This document shows positions 22,005-30,777 of a DNA stretch of 64,000 nucleotides, piece after piece (positions within the stretch are counted from its first letter, which is position 1; each line of letters starts with the position of its first letter). A program made the translations under genes and the position numbers. A model generated the notes under the pieces. It saw only the letters and a program-made list of their open reading frames with translations, did no database searches and was not told the DNA's origin. The DNA lies in assembly GCA_963732775.1 (NCBI GenBank), contig CAVTAR010000001.1:2294001-2358000 (forward strand). The letters are read 5' to 3'. This DNA comes from CAVRQM01 sp963732775. Lineage in GTDB: Bacteria; Pseudomonadota; Alphaproteobacteria; Acetobacterales; Acetobacteraceae.

Positions 22005-23900
22005 TCAGAACCCGAACATGTGGTCGAGGCTGAAGCCGCCAGCGCCATCCATCACGCCGTGGTAGCCGAACAGCCGGCAGGTCGCGTCGCGGACCAACAC
22101 ATAGCCGCCCTCGCCGGCTGCCGCGATCGCATCCGCCCCGAACACCGCGTCCGGGAACACGATCGCCGAGCCCGAGCAGGCGATGGCGAGCGGGGCCTCG
22201 GCCTGCTGTACCCCTGCCGCATCGTGCAAGGCCAGCATGGTGGTCGAGCGCGGGTGCCAGGCGGCCGACGCCGCGTAGATGAGGTGCGCAAAGCTGCGCC
22301 GCCCGCCATGGCCGAGCTTCAGGAACAGCCGCGTAGACAACCCTGGGGGCGGCCCGGCGTAGGATTGCGGCTCGTCGCGATACGTCATCAGGGTGTTGTA
22401 CACGTGGGCGCCGAAGCTGCTCTCCGCGACATGGCGGCTGGTGCGGTGCTCGGCGCGCACCAGCGCGTGCAGCCAGCCATCGGCCGCGCCGCCGTCACGG
22501 AAATCGTAGACCAGTTCGGCATGTCCCCCGTCCGCCAGCGCGTCAGTCGCGACAAGCTCATCGATCTCGATTGCCAAGGCGTGACCGCGCGGCAGATTGC
22601 CGAGGAAACGCTCCGCGACCTGTCGCCCCTCGCGGTCGAACACCTCGACGCGGATCGGTAGGGTCTGCTGGCTTTCGGCCATTGGCGTCGGCTGCAGGAC
22701 GGTGCGAAAACTCTCGCGCGGCAGGATCGGCACGGGCAGCAGATAGCCCCGTCCCAGCTCCGGCGGCAGCGCCGCGATCCCGGGATCGGGCAGCAACCCG
22801 GCCCGCTCCACGTTGGCGTGCGCGATGCGGGTGCGCCCGTCGCGCAGCACCTCGTAGCGCGGCCGGACGACATGCCGGCCCGCGCGCAGCTCCACCTGCG
22901 CCGGCCAGCGGACATTCGGCAGCAGTTCGGCGACGTCGAGCGCCACGGAGGCATACGGCGCGATCGCCCGCTGGTAGGCGACCGGGGCCTCCGCCCCCAT
23001 GCGGTCGAGCGCCACCGCTCCCGCCGGAATCGCCGTCGCGTGACTGTTCTGTATCCACACCACCACGCGCTCGCCCGCGTCCGGGGCCGGAATCCCGGCA
23101 TAGCGCTCGGACGGCCAGGCGTTGGCGTCGTGCGTCACCGACAGGCTCGGATCGTTGCCCGACCCCTGCGTGTCGAGCGCGTATTTCACCACGTCGTGCC
23201 CGGCGGCACCCACGGCGTGGACGAACAACTGGCCGCAAAACTCCGGCAGATCGAGGCGCTCCCGAAGCGCCGTGCTGTCGACCACGACGCCGGCGGGGCC
23301 GCCGGCCACGTCCTGCTCCCAAGTAGCCAGCACTCGCCCGTCGCCGTCGAACAGGCGCAGCCAAATCCACACCTCGCCCGCGCCATAGCCGGACCAGTAG
23401 TTGGCGGTGGCGAGCCTCGTGGAGAGCCCGTCGGCGTCGCGGAAAAAGGCGTAGTTCGTGGCGAAGTTGAGCCGGTCCAGGTAGCGGCGCGGATTGGTCA
23501 GCATACCGGCTGGCAGCCGCGCCTCGTCCAGCGTCAGCACCTCCGCGCCCGGCAGAAGTACCTGGATTCGGGCCGCCGTGCGCTGGGCGTCGAACGCCGC
23601 GACCAGCACGGTGCGGGCTGGCGAGCGGGCCAGCTCCGTCACAGGCCGGCCGCGCAGCCCGGCGCGCATCTGGCCGATCTGGCCCACGTCCTGCACGTAG
23701 CGGTCCGCGAAGGCCGGCGCATCCGGGTGCATGGCCAGCAGGGCGGCGGCGGTGTCGTCAGGATCGAACAGCGCGACCGGCCCGGCCTCGGCGAGGCGCG
23801 CGTAAAGCGCGGCGATGGCCTCGGCGGCGAGCGGGTGGGCCAGGGCCTTGTAGAGCACGTTGCCCCCGGCGCGGGCGTCGAAGGTCTGGATGTCGAGCAT
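22005..23900 (-). CDS. Conserved protein of unknown function, 631 residues
   Basis: Long intact frame with the same codon bias as neighbouring genes, starting MLDIQTFDARAGGNVLYKALAHP. Cytoplasmic by appearance: no signal peptide and no membrane helices. The N-terminal 130 residues read like an alpha/beta domain (LFDPDDTAAALLAMHPDAPA); the rest is rich in alternating hydrophobic residues and aromatic/charged turns, suggesting beta sheets. No catalytic motif is recognised. It lies 9 bases after the ELM1-like gene and 5 bases before the LOG gene, so it is probably cotranscribed with both. I cannot assign a function. Confidence 0.75.
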   Translation of the reverse strand: MLDIQTFDARAGGNVLYKALAHPLAAEAIAALYARLAEAGPVALFDPDDTAAALLAMHPDAPAFADRYVQDVGQIGQMRAGLRGRPVTELARSPARTVLVAAFDAQRTAARIQVLLPGAEVLTLDEARLPAGMLTNPRRYLDRLNFATNYAFFRDADGLSTRLATANYWSGYGAGEVWIWLRLFDGDGRVLATWEQDVAGGPAGVVVDSTALRERLDLPEFCGQLFVHAVGAAGHDVVKYALDTQGSGNDPSLSVTHDANAWPSERYAGIPAPDAGERVVVWIQNSHATAIPAGAVALDRMGAEAPVAYQRAIAPYASVALDVAELLPNVRWPAQVELRAGRHVVRPRYEVLRDGRTRIAHANVERAGLLPDPGIAALPPELGRGYLLPVPILPRESFRTVLQPTPMAESQQTLPIRVEVFDREGRQVAERFLGNLPRGHALAIEIDELVATDALADGGHAELVYDFRDGGAADGWLHALVRAEHRTSRHVAESSFGAHVYNTLMTYRDEPQSYAGPPPGLSTRLFLKLGHGGRRSFAHLIYAASAAWHPRSTTMLALHDAAGVQQAEAPLAIACSGSAIVFPDAVFGADAIAAAGEGGYVLVRDATCRLFGYHGVMDGAGGFSLDHMFGF

Positions 23901-23909
23901 TGGCGAGCC

Positions 23910-24848
23910 TCAAAAGCCGAGCCGGTGGCGCATCTCGGCGGCGGCCATCGGCGTGTCGTCGAGCGGCGCTGCATCCCACATTTGCAGCCGGCCGCCAAAG
24001 GGACGGATACGGCCATCCCCGGCGAGGCCCGCGAGGAACCGCCCGATCCGCCGCGACCGGCCCGGCAGGGCGGCCACCAGCACCGGGGCCGATGTCGCCA
24101 CCGCCTCGGACACCATGGAGACGCTATCGCAGGTGACCACCACTGCGTCAGCCAGGGCCAACAAACCGAGGTAGGGGTTCTCGCCCGAAGAATCCCACAG
24201 AAAGGCGCCGCGGGGCGCCAGCGTCGCGGCGAGATCGCGGACAACTGTCGGATCGGTGCGCCGCGATGGCGTCAGCGCGAGCCCGACACGGTCCGTGTCC
24301 ATCATCGAGGCGAGCTGGCCGGCAAGCTCCCTGCCCTCCGCGGGTCCAAGCCGGAAGCGGCCGTTGCTGCCGCCCACCAGCACGGCAACCAGCGGGCGCG
24401 GCAGGTGGTGGAGGTGGGCACGCCATGACGCGGCTGCGGCAGCGAGCCTCTGCGGCGTCGCCCCATGCAGGGCTGTGCGCGTCACCACCACGTTCGGCCC
24501 CGTGAGGCCGTCGTGTCTCGCCGCAACCACCAAGTCGAACCGGCGCGGGTCCATGCGCGGGTGCTGCACTATCACGCCGCGCACTTCGCCGCGCGCCCGC
24601 ATCGCCGCGACCACGGCCGCCGCCTTGCCGCCGCAGCCGATCAGCAGCTCCGGCCACGGCTGCCGAACGGCGTCCGGCGTCACAGCCGTGAGCGGCGCCG
24701 GCCACCACGCGGGCGGCAGCCGCCGCCACGGCTCGCGCGGCTGCAGCGTGCGCAGCTCCGGCGCGAGTTCTGCCGCCTCGGCGAGGCCCAGCGCCTGCGC
24801 GCGCAGGCCGGCGAAATCCTCGGTGATGATGGCGGAGCTTGGCGGCAC
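23910..24848 (-). CDS. Mitochondrial fission ELM1-like family protein (DUF1022)
   Basis: About 312 residues. Family blocks: AIITEDFAGLRAQALGLAEA near the start, LLIGCGGKAAAVVAAMRAR, VIVQHPRMDPRRFDLVVAARHDG, VAVLVGGSNGRFRLGP, ENPYLGLLALADAVVVTCDSVSMVSEA and LVAALPGRSRRIGRF. This architecture resembles GT-B glycosyltransferases. GTG at 24848 is chosen because it directly precedes the conserved start; longer in-frame starts lack family similarity. Typical of alphaproteobacteria and plant ELM1. Substrate unknown. Confidence 0.85.
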   Translation of the reverse strand: MPPSSAIITEDFAGLRAQALGLAEAAELAPELRTLQPREPWRRLPPAWWPAPLTAVTPDAVRQPWPELLIGCGGKAAAVVAAMRARGEVRGVIVQHPRMDPRRFDLVVAARHDGLTGPNVVVTRTALHGATPQRLAAAAASWRAHLHHLPRPLVAVLVGGSNGRFRLGPAEGRELAGQLASMMDTDRVGLALTPSRRTDPTVVRDLAATLAPRGAFLWDSSGENPYLGLLALADAVVVTCDSVSMVSEAVATSAPVLVAALPGRSRRIGRFLAGLAGDGRIRPFGGRLQMWDAAPLDDTPMAAAEMRHRLGF

Positions 24849-24967
24849 GCGGGGGCCTCGACGCTGGCACGTGCTTGTGCCCCAGGACGGCGGCGAGGAT
24901 AACACGGCGCCCCGGTGCGGCTAGCCGGCGGCGGCCGACGCAGCATGGATGGTCAACGGGAGTGGGA

Positions 24968-26017
24968 ATGCCGAGCGACGAGCAACTGGCCGCCTGGCGC
25001 CAGACCTACAGCAACGACCGGCCGCATGAGACCCGCGACCCCGTCAACCAGAAGGCAGCCTCGCTCGGCTTCCGTGCCGACGACACGCGCCAGTTCCCCT
25101 ACGCAGGCGTGCCGACGCTGCTCGGGGCTCCCTATCGACCCGAGGCGCAGCAGAGTCCCGATTTCGCCGGCCTACAGGTGGCCCTGGTCGGCGTGCCGAT
25201 GGACCTCGGCGTCACCAACCGCGCCGGTGCCCGGCTCGGGCCGCGCGCCATCCGCAACGTCGAGCGCATCGGGCCCATGAACAGCTTTTCGCGCGTGACG
25301 CCGATGGCGGAGTTGCGGGTGGCCGACATCGGCGACGTGCCGATGCGAACCCGCTACTCGCTGGAGCAGAGCCACGCCGACATCGAGGCATTCTTCCGTC
25401 GGCTGCGCGCGGCGGGCGTACGCGCGGTCGCGGCCGGTGGCGACCACTCGATCAGCGCGCCGATCCTCAAGGCGCTGGGCGATGGCAGGCCAGTTGGCAT
25501 GGTGCACATCGACGCCCATTGCGACACCTCGGGCGTCTACGAGGGCACCAAGTTCCATCACGGCGGCCCGTTTCGCCAAGCGGTGCTGGACGGCGTGCTG
25601 GACCCCGCGCGCACCATTCAGATCGGCATCCGTGGCGGTGCCGAGTATCTGTGGGAGTTCAGCACCGAAACCGGCATGACGGTCATACATGCCGAAGAGC
25701 TAGACACGCTGGGCGTCGACGGCGTGATCTCGCGTGCCCACGCCGTGGTGCAGGACGCGCCATTTTACCTCTCGCTCGACGTCGACGGCATCGACCCCGC
25801 CTATACGCCTGGCACCGGCACGCCGGAGGTGGGCGGGCTCACGCCGCGCGAGGCACAACGGATCATCCGCGGCCTCGCGGGGCTGCCCATCGCGGGCGGA
25901 GACGTGGTGGAGGTCGCACCGCAATACGACGCGACCACCGTGACCGCGCAGGTCGGCGCGCAGATGATGTTTGAGATCCTGAGCCTGATGGCTCTGACAC
26001 CGGGAGTGACGCCATGA
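24968..26017 (+). CDS. Ureohydrolase (agmatinase/guanidinobutyrase-like)
   Basis: 349-residue arginase-superfamily enzyme. Metal-binding motifs GGDHS (157-161), HIDAHCD (180-186) and LDVDGIDPAY with Asp271 and Asp273, giving the full binuclear Mn site, plus TGTPEVGGLTPREA. It would hydrolyse a guanidino compound to an amine and urea; the exact substrate (agmatine, guanidinobutyrate, guanidine or other) cannot be read from the motifs. ATG at 24968 after a GGGAG ribosome site. Its stop overlaps the GST start. Urea made here could feed the urease encoded 10 kb to the left. Confidence 0.88.
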   Translation: MPSDEQLAAWRQTYSNDRPHETRDPVNQKAASLGFRADDTRQFPYAGVPTLLGAPYRPEAQQSPDFAGLQVALVGVPMDLGVTNRAGARLGPRAIRNVERIGPMNSFSRVTPMAELRVADIGDVPMRTRYSLEQSHADIEAFFRRLRAAGVRAVAAGGDHSISAPILKALGDGRPVGMVHIDAHCDTSGVYEGTKFHHGGPFRQAVLDGVLDPARTIQIGIRGGAEYLWEFSTETGMTVIHAEELDTLGVDGVISRAHAVVQDAPFYLSLDVDGIDPAYTPGTGTPEVGGLTPREAQRIIRGLAGLPIAGGDVVEVAPQYDATTVTAQVGAQMMFEILSLMALTPGVTP

Positions 26018-26622
26018 CGCCGATCCGTCTCCACACCTTCGGCACGCCGAACGGGCAGAAAGCCAGCATCATGCTGGAGGAGGTCGGCCTGCCGTACGAG
26101 GTGCACTCCGTCGACATCACCAAGGGCGGCACACAGACCCCGGAATACCTGGCGATGAACCCGAACGGCAAGATCCCGGTGATCGAGGACCCGGACGCCG
26201 GCCGCATCGTGCGCGAGAGCGGCAACATCCTGCTGTATCTCGCCGAGCGCAGCGGCAAGCTGGTTCCAGTTGCCGACGATCAGACGCTGGAGTGGATGTT
26301 CTTCCAGGCCGCCCATGTCGGACCGATGCAAGGGCAGCTCGGCTACTTCAAGGTGTTCGCCGCGGAGAAGGTGCCGCTGGCAATCGAGCGCTTCGAGCGT
26401 GAGGTCGCGCGGGTCTATGGCGTGCTCGACACGCGGCTCGGCGCCAGTGCGCATCTCGGTGGCGAGGCGTTCGGTCTGGCCGACATCATGACCTGGCCCT
26501 GGATCAGCAGCGGCCAGAAGCGGCTCGGCATCGACCTCGCGCCGCTGCCGCACCTCGCCCGCTGGTTCGCGAGCGTGGGCGATCGCCCGGCGGTGCAGCG
26601 CGGCGTGGCGGTGCCGACCTAG
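26014..26622 (+). CDS. Glutathione S-transferase family protein (YfcG/Ure2p type)
   Basis: 202 residues. N-terminal thioredoxin-fold half with TFGTPNGQKASIMLEEVGLPYEVH, NPNGKIPVIEDPD and RESGNILLYLAER, then an all-helical C-terminal half with FFQAAHVGPMQGQLGYF. The TPNGQK stretch is characteristic of the Nu-class/YfcG group, disulfide reductases using glutathione. ATG at 26014 overlaps the ureohydrolase stop (ATGA), so the two are coupled. Confidence 0.9.
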   Translation: MTPIRLHTFGTPNGQKASIMLEEVGLPYEVHSVDITKGGTQTPEYLAMNPNGKIPVIEDPDAGRIVRESGNILLYLAERSGKLVPVADDQTLEWMFFQAAHVGPMQGQLGYFKVFAAEKVPLAIERFEREVARVYGVLDTRLGASAHLGGEAFGLADIMTWPWISSGQKRLGIDLAPLPHLARWFASVGDRPAVQRGVAVPT

Positions 26623-26652
26623 TCACCTTGCGCCGGGCGCGTCGCGATTGCT

Positions 26653-27801
26653 TCACGGCTGCTCAGTGTGGGCGTGGGCGTGGTGCTCACCATGCGCGGC
26701 CCGCATTGGCTGACGGCGCGCCAGCACGACCAGGCCGATCGCCACCGTTCCGAACACAAGGTCGAGCCAGAAGGTGTGATCGAGCGCGAAGTGCGTTACC
26801 TGCGCGCGCACGTCCGGCCGCGTGCTGGGGATCCAGCCGAACACGGAGAACGCCACGTCCATGATGATCGCCGAGACCACCATCGTGGCGTAGAACACCG
26901 CCGCGATGTAGGCCGCCATGCGCCAGCCGTAGTAGCGCCGGTACACGTCAAGCAGCGGCAGCACGATCAGGTCGGCGTAGAGGAAGGCCAGCACGCCGCC
27001 AAAGCTGACGCCCGCCCCCCACAGCACGGCCGCCATCGGCACGTTGCCGATCGAGCAGACGAACGACAGCACCGCCACCAGCGGCCCCAGCGCTGCGTTG
27101 GCCGGCACCTGCACCCAGTGGCTGGCGCCCTTCACGAACAGCGCCTGCCACACCCCGTCCGGCACGAATACAGCGAGCGCGCCGGCGATCAGGAAGCCGA
27201 GCAGCAGGTCCTTCCACAGCATCGACCAGTCCATGACGAAGCCCTGTGCCACCCGAGCCCAGGTGTCGCGACGCCGCAACTTCGCCCATGCGCTGCCGTC
27301 CTCGGCGGCCGCGTCGCCGTGATCGTGACCACCCCGCCCCGGCTCGGGATGGTGGCGCGCCGCCTCGACCAAGCGCGCCGGATAGGTGGCGCGCACCAGC
27401 AGGCTCAATACCAGGACGAGCAGGACGCCGCCGATCCACTCGCCGGCAGTGAACTGCCAGCCCATGAGCAGGTAGAGGACGATGCCGAGTTCGACGACGA
27501 GATTGGTGGACGCGAACAGGAAGGCCAGTGTCGGGATCAGTGCCGCGCCCTTCTTGAACAGCGTCCGGCTGACCGCGGCCGAGGCGTAGGAGCAGCTCGA
27601 ACTGGCCGCCCCCGCGGCGGTCGCCAGCGCGATCTCGCGCACCCCGGCGCGACCCAGCGCGGCAATGATGCGCTCGCGCGGCACCACCGCCTGCAGGATG
27701 GCGGAGACGAGGAAGCCCAGCACGAGGCTCCATCCCACCTGCCAGAACATGCCGGCCGACATCAGCAGCGCCTCGCCAACGCGGGAGAGCAGGTCGGTCA
27801 T
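26653..27801 (-). CDS. DUF318/ArsP-type permease with His-rich loops
   Basis: 382-residue PF03773 permease with about eight to ten membrane helices in two halves. Conserved elements: AASSSCSYASAAV with Cys70 in the first half and LSFVCSIGNVPMAAVLWG in the second. The cytoplasmic loop has HHPEPGRGGHDHGD and the C-terminus HGEHHAHAHTEQP, both potential metal ligands. Characterised relatives export organoarsenicals; others are untested. Its start overlaps the stop of a Cu-sensor-like MerR gene (ATGA), implying metal-responsive expression. Confidence 0.85.
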   Translation of the reverse strand: MTDLLSRVGEALLMSAGMFWQVGWSLVLGFLVSAILQAVVPRERIIAALGRAGVREIALATAAGAASSSCSYASAAVSRTLFKKGAALIPTLAFLFASTNLVVELGIVLYLLMGWQFTAGEWIGGVLLVLVLSLLVRATYPARLVEAARHHPEPGRGGHDHGDAAAEDGSAWAKLRRRDTWARVAQGFVMDWSMLWKDLLLGFLIAGALAVFVPDGVWQALFVKGASHWVQVPANAALGPLVAVLSFVCSIGNVPMAAVLWGAGVSFGGVLAFLYADLIVLPLLDVYRRYYGWRMAAYIAAVFYATMVVSAIIMDVAFSVFGWIPSTRPDVRAQVTHFALDHTFWLDLVFGTVAIGLVVLARRQPMRAAHGEHHAHAHTEQP

Positions 27802-28208
27802 GCGTCATCGCTCCGCGGTGCATTGCCGAAATATTTATCGAGGATGGAGCAGTCCGGCCGCGCATCGCCGTGGCAGGCGTGGGCCAGGTTTCTGAGGGCC
27901 GCCTCCATGCCATGCAGCGCGCGGGCAAGGGCGTCGAGGTCGGCGACATGGCCGGGTACCACGGCCTTCACCTCGGCGCTGCTGCGCATGGGGTCACGCC
28001 AGGGCGCGAGCAACCCGGCGAGCTCGTCCATCCCGAAGCTTGGCCCGCGGGCGCGAGCAACGGAGCGCAGCGTCTGCACGGCGGCCGCGTCGTAGGTGCG
28101 GTCATCGGCCGTGGAGCGCGCGGCCGGGCGGACCAGGCCGATCGCCGCGTCATAGCGGATCATCTTGGCCGACACGCCTGACGCGGCCGCAGCGCCGGCA
28201 ATGGGCAA
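27798..28208 (-). CDS. MerR family regulator, CueR-like Cu(I)/Ag(I) sensor
   Basis: About 136 residues. N-terminal winged-helix part PIAGAAAASGVSAKMIRYDAAIGL, a dimerisation helix, and a C-terminal metal loop CHGDARPDC (Cys-x7-Cys), the same spacing as CueR. The Ser of RSSAEVK aligns with the CueR residue that marks monovalent-metal sensors. The TTG at 28208 is preferred: the longest in-frame start (28334) is itself the -35 box of a MerR-type promoter, so translation must begin downstream. Coupled to the permease by an ATGA overlap. Confidence 0.78.
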   Translation of the reverse strand: MPIAGAAAASGVSAKMIRYDAAIGLVRPAARSTADDRTYDAAAVQTLRSVARARGPSFGMDELAGLLAPWRDPMRSSAEVKAVVPGHVADLDALARALHGMEAALRNLAHACHGDARPDCSILDKYFGNAPRSDDA

Positions 28209-28303
28209 CTCGCCCAGTGGCGCGAGAGACGGCAGTGGTCGGCTCGGCCGCGACGACTGGGTGGATTGGAACACCGTACGGACCTCGGCCACAGCAAGGC
28301 TCC

Positions 28304-28334
28304 TACCTGGGCCTCCCCATTGTTGGAAGGTCAA
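28304..28334 (-). promoter_or_regulatory. MerR/CueR-type promoter-operator for the merR-permease operon
   Basis: Read on the minus strand: TTGACC (28334-28329) as -35, followed by the dyad ACCTTCC-7 bp-GGGAGGC (28331-28311), then a -10-like CAGGTA (28309-28304) at a 19-bp spacing. The overlong spacer with the dyad between the boxes is the hallmark of MerR-activated promoters, and ACCTTCC is the CueR-class half-site. Confidence 0.7.
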
Positions 28335-28415
28335 GCCGCTGCGGATGGTCTGTCACGAACACTTCATGTGGTCGCTGGACCGATCGGCAATAGACGGAAG
28401 AGGGGGAGTAAAACG

Positions 28416-28930
28416 ATGAACCAAGTTGGACAATTCGCACCGTTAGCCGCGTTCGCGCGCAATGCTGCGAACGGCAGATCGTCCTGGATGATATCCTGTG
28501 GACCGTACTGGTCGATGGCAGCGAGAACGGCGGCGCGTTTTCGGTGGTCGAGCAGCAGATGCGGGAGGGCTCCGGGCCGCCCCTGCCACACACCCGTTCC
28601 ATCGACGAGTGGTTCTAGGTGCTGGCCGGCGAGATGACGGCGGAAGTGGGAGGCGAGACGCTCGTCGGACGCGCCGGCGACAGCGTGTGGATCCCGCGCG
28701 GCGTCGTGCATCGCTTCAAGGTCACGAGCCCGCTGTGCCACGCGCTGAACGGCTATGCCCCGGCCGGCTTCGAACAGATCATCATGGGCCTGGCCAAGCC
28801 CGCCGAACGCCGGGAATTGACGCCACCGATGCAACCGCCGGATCAGGCAACGGTGGACAAGATATTCAACAACTACCGGACGGCCGAGGCCAAGGACTCC
28901 TGGAGCGGGTCGGCGATGGGCATTCTGTAG
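28416..28930 (+). pseudogene. Cupin domain protein, disrupted by frameshift and stop
   Basis: ATG at 28416 follows a strong AGGGGGAG ribosome site (MNQVGQFAPLAAFARNAAN). The frame shifts near 28475 into QIVLDDILWTVLVDGSENGG and then reaches a TAG at 28616-28618 within what should be DEWFYVLAGEMTAEVGG. After it the cupin fold continues (GRAGDSVWIPRGVVHRFKV) to the stop at 28930. Cupin metal His residues are partly visible (PLPHTRS, GVVHRF). The shift may be a sequence error, but the stop is a base change, so genuine inactivation is plausible. Confidence 0.65.
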
Positions 28931-28942
28931 CCAGCTCTCACG

Positions 28943-29503
28943 TCACGGCTCCGGCGCCAGCATTGCCGACGCCTCGCGGCGCTGGTCCCAGTTGTCCAGG
29001 AACCGCCGCGCCACTGCGGCACCATGCAGGAACACGACGTTCTCGGCATTCCGCCGTTGTGCGGCAAGGGTGTAGTTGTACGAGCCGCCAATCACGAAAT
29101 CCTGGTCGATGATGATAGCTTTCGTGTGGGCGATGCCGGTGATGCCGTCGACCCAGACCGGGATGCCTCGGCGCAACATGGCGTCCGCTACCGCGCGCCG
29201 GCGGCCGACGTTGGAGCGGTCGAGGATGACTTGCACATCCACGCCGCGTCGGGCTGCCGCGTCCAGTGCATCGATGATGCGGACGTCGCTGAAACCGTAG
29301 GCCTGCACCCGGATCGAGCGCGCGGCCGCGGCGATGCGACCGACGATCTGGCCCTCGCAATCCTGCTGCGGGACGAAGCACGTGACGATGCCGGCGGGCA
29401 CCTCTTCCGCCGCCCGCGCGGTGCGCATCGGCGCGGCGGCGGCGAGTACCGCGAATACCGCCGAAATGCGCAACACGCGCATCGTTTGCCGACGTGTAAC
29501 CAT
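28943..29503 (-). CDS. Secreted phospholipase D-like nuclease (single HKD)
   Basis: 186-residue protein with signal peptide (MRVLRISAVFAVLAAAAPM) and one HKD motif, His126-x-Lys128-x4-Asp133 in IAHTKAIIIDQDFVIGGSYN, followed by the N-x-E of NAENVVFL. Size and single motif match the Nuc/EDTA-resistant nuclease type of the PLD superfamily, active as a dimer. ATG at 29503 chosen; 29482 is an alternative. Exported, so it may degrade environmental nucleic acid or act in the periplasm. Confidence 0.85.
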   Translation of the reverse strand: MVTRRQTMRVLRISAVFAVLAAAAPMRTARAAEEVPAGIVTCFVPQQDCEGQIVGRIAAAARSIRVQAYGFSDVRIIDALDAAARRGVDVQVILDRSNVGRRRAVADAMLRRGIPVWVDGITGIAHTKAIIIDQDFVIGGSYNYTLAAQRRNAENVVFLHGAAVARRFLDNWDQRREASAMLAPEP

Positions 29504-29620
29504 GCCCCGCAACTAGCGGACACGACCACCCGCCCGCAATACAAATGCTCACAATCGCGGCCGAGCGGCTCCGCAGGCAGCCCCTACGCTCGGCCGGGAA
29601 CCTCGCGAGAGCCGGTCCGC

Positions 29621-30646
29621 TCAGGCGTCGCTGCTGGAGTCGGTCCAGCCGCCGCCATCATCGCTGCTGCCGGCGTTGTCCCAGCCGCCGCCCTGGTCGG
29701 CCGCACCCTGCTGCCAGCCGCCACCATCGTCCGACGCGGCCGGCTGCCAGCCACCATCCTGGCCGCCTCCCTGGTCTGGTGCCGGCGCCCAGGCGGTGTT
29801 GTCCACAACGCCCGGGCCGCTCGCGAACTGGTCCGATCCCGGGTCCCCCTTCAACGCGCCACCCTGGTCGCCGGGATCGGGCGCAACCCCCGCCCCTCGG
29901 TCGCCACCGGCAAAGCCCCCGTCGCCGCCCCCGACCCAGCCCGGCTCGCCGCCGCCGAAGCCGCCGCCGATCCCGCCGCCGCCGAACTCGCCCCCCGGCA
30001 TGGCGGCGCCGCTGCCGAAACCACCCAGGCCGCCGCCGCCGCGATTGCCCTCGAACAGGTTCATCAGCGCCTCGCCGGCCACGAGCCCTCCGGCCACCCC
30101 CGCGGCGGTCCGCAGCGCGCCGCCGAGGAAGCCGCTGCCCTGCTGCTGCATCATCGCCGGCGGCGCCGCGTACTGAGCGTATTGCGGCGGCGGCTGATAT
30201 TGCGGCGGCGCGTATTGCGGCGGCGGCGGCGGCGGCTGGCTCGAGTTGCCGCCGCTGAACAGGCTGCTGAAAAAGCCGCGGGACTGGGGTGGCGAGGATT
30301 GCGGTGGCACCGGCCGGCCCCAAGGCGATGCGCCGGAGGAGCCGGCCCCCTGCGCCTGGAGCTGCTGCACCTGCTGCTGCAAAGCCTGCAGCCGCTGCTG
30401 GGCGGCGTTCAGCGCCTGCTCCTGCACGTAGGCGAGCTGGGAAATGCGATAGCGCGCCTCGGGGTATTTCGTGAACAATTCCCCGATCAGCGCGTCGGCG
30501 TCGCGGTCCACCGGCGGCAGACCCTGCGAACCCGGCGCCGGCCCACCCGCGCCAGACCCGCCCGCACCGGACCCACCCACACCGGCGCTGGCGCCGCCCG
30601 CGCGCTCGATGAAGCGGGTGATGACGTCGCGTTCCTCGTTGGTCAT
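29621..30646 (-). CDS. DUF2076 domain protein with Gly/Trp-rich tail
   Basis: 341 residues. N-terminal DUF2076 domain: MTNEERDVITRFIERAG, PPVDRDADALIGELFTKYPEARYRISQLAYVQEQAL, then a Gln-rich coiled coil (LQALQQQVQQLQAQ). Next come a Pro/Gln/Tyr-rich stretch, a Gly-rich membrane-like segment (FLGGALRTAAGVAGGLVAGEAL), and a Gly-rich tail with repeated GGGW units. This order is typical of DUF2076 proteins; function unknown. ATG at 30646 is the family start. Divergent from glyQ. Confidence 0.85.
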   Translation of the reverse strand: MTNEERDVITRFIERAGGASAGVGGSGAGGSGAGGPAPGSQGLPPVDRDADALIGELFTKYPEARYRISQLAYVQEQALNAAQQRLQALQQQVQQLQAQGAGSSGASPWGRPVPPQSSPPQSRGFFSSLFSGGNSSQPPPPPPQYAPPQYQPPPQYAQYAAPPAMMQQQGSGFLGGALRTAAGVAGGLVAGEALMNLFEGNRGGGGLGGFGSGAAMPGGEFGGGGIGGGFGGGEPGWVGGGDGGFAGGDRGAGVAPDPGDQGGALKGDPGSDQFASGPGVVDNTAWAPAPDQGGGQDGGWQPAASDDGGGWQQGAADQGGGWDNAGSSDDGGGWTDSSSDA

Positions 30647-30777
30647 GGCAAACCCCTGTGGATGCTGCGCGCCCCGCAGATGGCCCAAGCACGCCATGGC
30701 TGCAAGGCGGCGGCGCTTGTTGGCGCGGGAGGCGGCCCCTATGGTGCAGCGCATCACGCCGTGGCCACGGGACGGGA

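Noticed and set aside
26668..28095. 475-codon plus-strand frame over the permease and merR genes
   Set aside because: Antisense shadow; the minus strand carries conserved permease and MerR sequence with a matching promoter.
28292..28334. Longer MerR protein starting at TTG 28334 or GTG 28292
   Set aside because: These starts coincide with the -35/-10 boxes of the operon's own promoter, so transcripts would not contain them.
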